NCBI GenBank assembly: GCA_014380605.1
Contig: JACMJO010000292.1
Location: 1-7,805 of the forward strand
Source: Fimbriimonadaceae bacterium
Lineage (GTDB): Bacteria; Armatimonadota; Fimbriimonadia; Fimbriimonadales; Fimbriimonadaceae
DNA length: 7,805 nucleotides
Direction of reading: 5' to 3'
The notes beneath the pieces are model-generated. The model was not told where the DNA came from. It saw only the letters and a list, made by a program, of their open reading frames with translations, and did not search any database. Position 1 is the first letter of the stretch, and every line of letters begins with the position of its first letter. Below, piece after piece: positions 6,569 through 7,805 of this stretch. The translations under genes were made by a program, and so were the position numbers.

Positions 6569-7135
6569 ATGGAACGGAAGCCTCCTCAAATGTTAAAGCT
6601 AGGCGATCAGTTAAACGGCACCATCGTCAAGCCAATCGGAGGGCGTCGATTCCTTGTGAAGTGCGGTGGCGTACCAAGCGGTTGGAGGGTGGAACTACAC
6701 ACCCTTCGCCCTGAACTCGCTAAAGAAGGAACCCCAGCCACGTTCTGGGTCGCCAAAGTCGCCCCCTTACAAGGCAAAGTGCTGGTTCACGACGGTGACT
6801 TCGGGCGGCTGCCGATCAGCGATGCTATGAGGCCAAGATACACGTCGGCGTTGCGGGCGCTCTTGGGTCAAATCGAGCTCGATAGCGAGGTCTTGGCCGA
6901 TGCGGGTTCCATGATCTCGCGGATTGGAAAGCGGCAAGAAGCAGATTGGCTGACGGTATGGCGTCTACTAGGTGAAATCCCGCCTGGCGAGGCGAATATC
7001 TTGCTTGCCGAGGTCAAGTCCTTGAGGATTGCCTTCAAAGAGAAAGCTGAGAATCTAGATCCGTTGCGTGCTGAGCTGAGCGAGAAGTATGGGCGAGTGT
7101 TTTCAAAGGCGATTCAGAGGCTGGAGAAGCTTTAG
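6569..7135 (+). CDS. Uncharacterised protein with S1/OB-like beta-barrel and helical C-terminus
   Basis: I do not recognise a named family. From ATG 6569 the protein has 188 residues. Residues 10-75 have the rhythm of an S1/OB-like barrel: LGDQLNGTIVKPIGGRRFLVKC, in pieces LGDQLNGTIV and RRFLVKCGG, then EGTPATFWVAKV and GKVLVHDGDFGRLP. S1 domains commonly bind RNA or single-stranded DNA; that is only a suggestion here. The rest (about 80-188) is helical and charged. The start is uncertain: the frame is open from a TTG at 6479; 6569 is the first ATG but has no clear ribosome-binding site; ATG 6590 has GGAAG 9 nt upstream and begins right at the barrel. There is no signal peptide, so it is cytoplasmic. 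It is divergent from the STAND NTPase, which suggests a functional link. Confidence 0.75.
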   Translation: MERKPPQMLKLGDQLNGTIVKPIGGRRFLVKCGGVPSGWRVELHTLRPELAKEGTPATFWVAKVAPLQGKVLVHDGDFGRLPISDAMRPRYTSALRALLGQIELDSEVLADAGSMISRIGKRQEADWLTVWRLLGEIPPGEANILLAEVKSLRIAFKEKAENLDPLRAELSEKYGRVFSKAIQRLEKL

Positions 7136-7152
7136 GGCGCCCGCTCAGGGAT

Positions 7153-7176
7153 GGTTGAAGAACCGGTTCGTCAACC
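7153..7176. promoter_or_regulatory. 24-bp near-perfect palindrome, candidate operator
   Basis: The two 12-bp halves, GGTTGAAGAACC (7153-7164) and GGTTCGTCAACC (7165-7176), are reverse complements except for one position (7159/7170). Each half is itself GGTT-N4-AACC, so the element is also a tandem repeat of period 12. It begins 18 bp after the S1-like gene and ends 51 bp before the cytochrome gene. There is no T-run after it on either strand, so an intrinsic terminator is unlikely. Confidence 0.55.
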
Positions 7177-7227
7177 GAGCGGCGTGGAAGGTCCGAGGGC
7201 TCATGTAAGATAGGTTGATAGGGCGAA

Positions 7228-7805
7228 ATGTATTCCCACCGAATTCGAATCGGCTTCCTTGCAGCTTCATCATTGCCGCTGATCTATGCAGCGGTCGCGC
7301 CTCAGCGGGCGACGCCCGGCAAGGCTGAGACTAGCGGCGCCTCTTTTTTCGCGAAGAGCTGCGCTCCATGCCATGGCGTCAAGGGTGAAGGCGGGGCTGG
7401 TTTTCCTAGGCCACTGACTGGTCCACGAACGGTGACTGAGCTTAGCAAGTTCATTGCCCAATCAATGCCACCCGGCCCCAAGAAGACGCCTCCGGCGCAG
7501 GCCAAGCTGATTGCGGAGTTCATGCACGGAGCCTTCTATTCGCCATTGGCCCAAGAGAAAAACCGGCCTGCTAGGGTTACCCTCTCGAGGCTCACCGTGC
7601 GGCAGTTTAGGAATGCAGTTGCGGACTTGGTCGGACCCTATCACCCAGTTGTCCCGTCGACGTCGGGCGGCTTGAAGGGGGAGTACTTCAAGAATCGGGA
7701 CCGCAGCGCTAAGAATCGGGTTATCGAACGAATCGATCCCGAGATCAAATTTGACTTCGGCACCACGGGCCCAGCGCCGGGACAGGTCGAAGCCCACAAC
7801 TATTC
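7228..7805 (+). CDS. Exported c-type cytochrome / DUF1587 / PA14-like protein, N-terminal part (truncated by window edge)
   Basis: An open frame of 192 codons from ATG 7228 runs off the window. Residues 1-24 form a signal peptide (RIRIGFLAASSLPLIYAAVA, cleavage probably after Ala24). A small cytochrome c domain follows: the heme motif CAPCH (45-49), then HGVKGEGG, and MPP (80-82) with the probable axial Met80. Residues about 116-136 (RVTLSRLTVRQFRNAVADLV) match the DUF1587 element, and GLKGEYFKNR (148-157) with FDFGTTGPAPG (175-185) opens a PA14-like domain. In Planctomycetes-type genomes this order starts a large secreted protein that continues with DUF1592, DUF1588, DUF1585 and related domains; those would lie beyond the window. 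The function of such proteins is unproven; an oxidative role in polymer breakdown has been suggested. A weak purine-rich GGGCGAA precedes the ATG. A -10-like TAAGAT is at 7206-7211 without a good -35. Confidence 0.85.
   Translation, partial: MYSHRIRIGFLAASSLPLIYAAVAPQRATPGKAETSGASFFAKSCAPCHGVKGEGGAGFPRPLTGPRTVTELSKFIAQSMPPGPKKTPPAQAKLIAEFMHGAFYSPLAQEKNRPARVTLSRLTVRQFRNAVADLVGPYHPVVPSTSGGLKGEYFKNRDRSAKNRVIERIDPEIKFDFGTTGPAPGQVEAHNY

Noticed and set aside
4359..7135. Reading the STAND NTPase and its neighbour as an antiphage (Avs-like) system
   Set aside because: There is no nuclease, protease, TIR or membrane effector domain; the helix-turn-helix end and divergent layout fit regulation better.
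7462..7797. Open frame of 111 codons on the minus strand at the right end
   Set aside because: The plus strand here encodes the cytochrome/DUF1587/PA14 protein with clear motifs, so the antisense frame is a by-product.

Overview
The window is a moderately GC-rich stretch of bacterial chromosome (about 55-60% by eye) with six genes or gene fragments. I see no RNA gene, mobile element or CRISPR array. A secreted clan GH-A glycosidase, a DUF1080 protein, a fasciclin protein and a secreted cytochrome c/DUF1587/PA14-type protein occur together mostly in Armatimonadota (Fimbriimonas-like), Planctomycetota, Verrucomicrobiota and Acidobacteriota. My best guess is a Fimbriimonadia-like Armatimonadota. 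This is inference from gene content, not from a marker gene.

Layout. (1) 1-92, minus: the first 30 codons of an unknown membrane-anchored protein, truncated by the window edge. (2) 93-220: a divergent promoter region. (3) 221-3332, plus: a two-gene cassette. It has an exported glycoside hydrolase with GH-A-type catalytic glutamates and, 10 bp further on, a DUF1080 (3-keto-disaccharide hydrolase family) protein. They probably act on a common glycan or its breakdown products. (4) 3333-4358: a secreted, methionine-rich FAS1/fasciclin protein on the minus strand. It lies between two rho-independent terminators that both read on the minus strand, so it is probably its own transcription unit. (5) 4359-6437, minus: a 692-residue STAND-type P-loop NTPase with a GNAT-like middle region and a C-terminal helix-turn-helix. 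It starts at TTG just behind a perfect TATAAT box. Divergent from it, 6569-7135 on the plus strand encodes a small protein with an S1/OB-like beta-barrel and a helical tail. A dyad sits in the shared promoter region. (6) 7228 to the end, plus: an exported c-type cytochrome-containing protein, cut by the window edge. A striking 24-bp palindrome lies between it and the S1-like gene.

The least explained part is the divergent pair of STAND NTPase and S1-like protein with its dyad. It could be a self-contained regulatory module, but nothing in the sequence shows its output. The rest is fairly ordinary glycan-degradation and cell-envelope content. Two real genes run off the window edges (1-92 and 7228-7805) and are easily missed because they lack a stop codon here.
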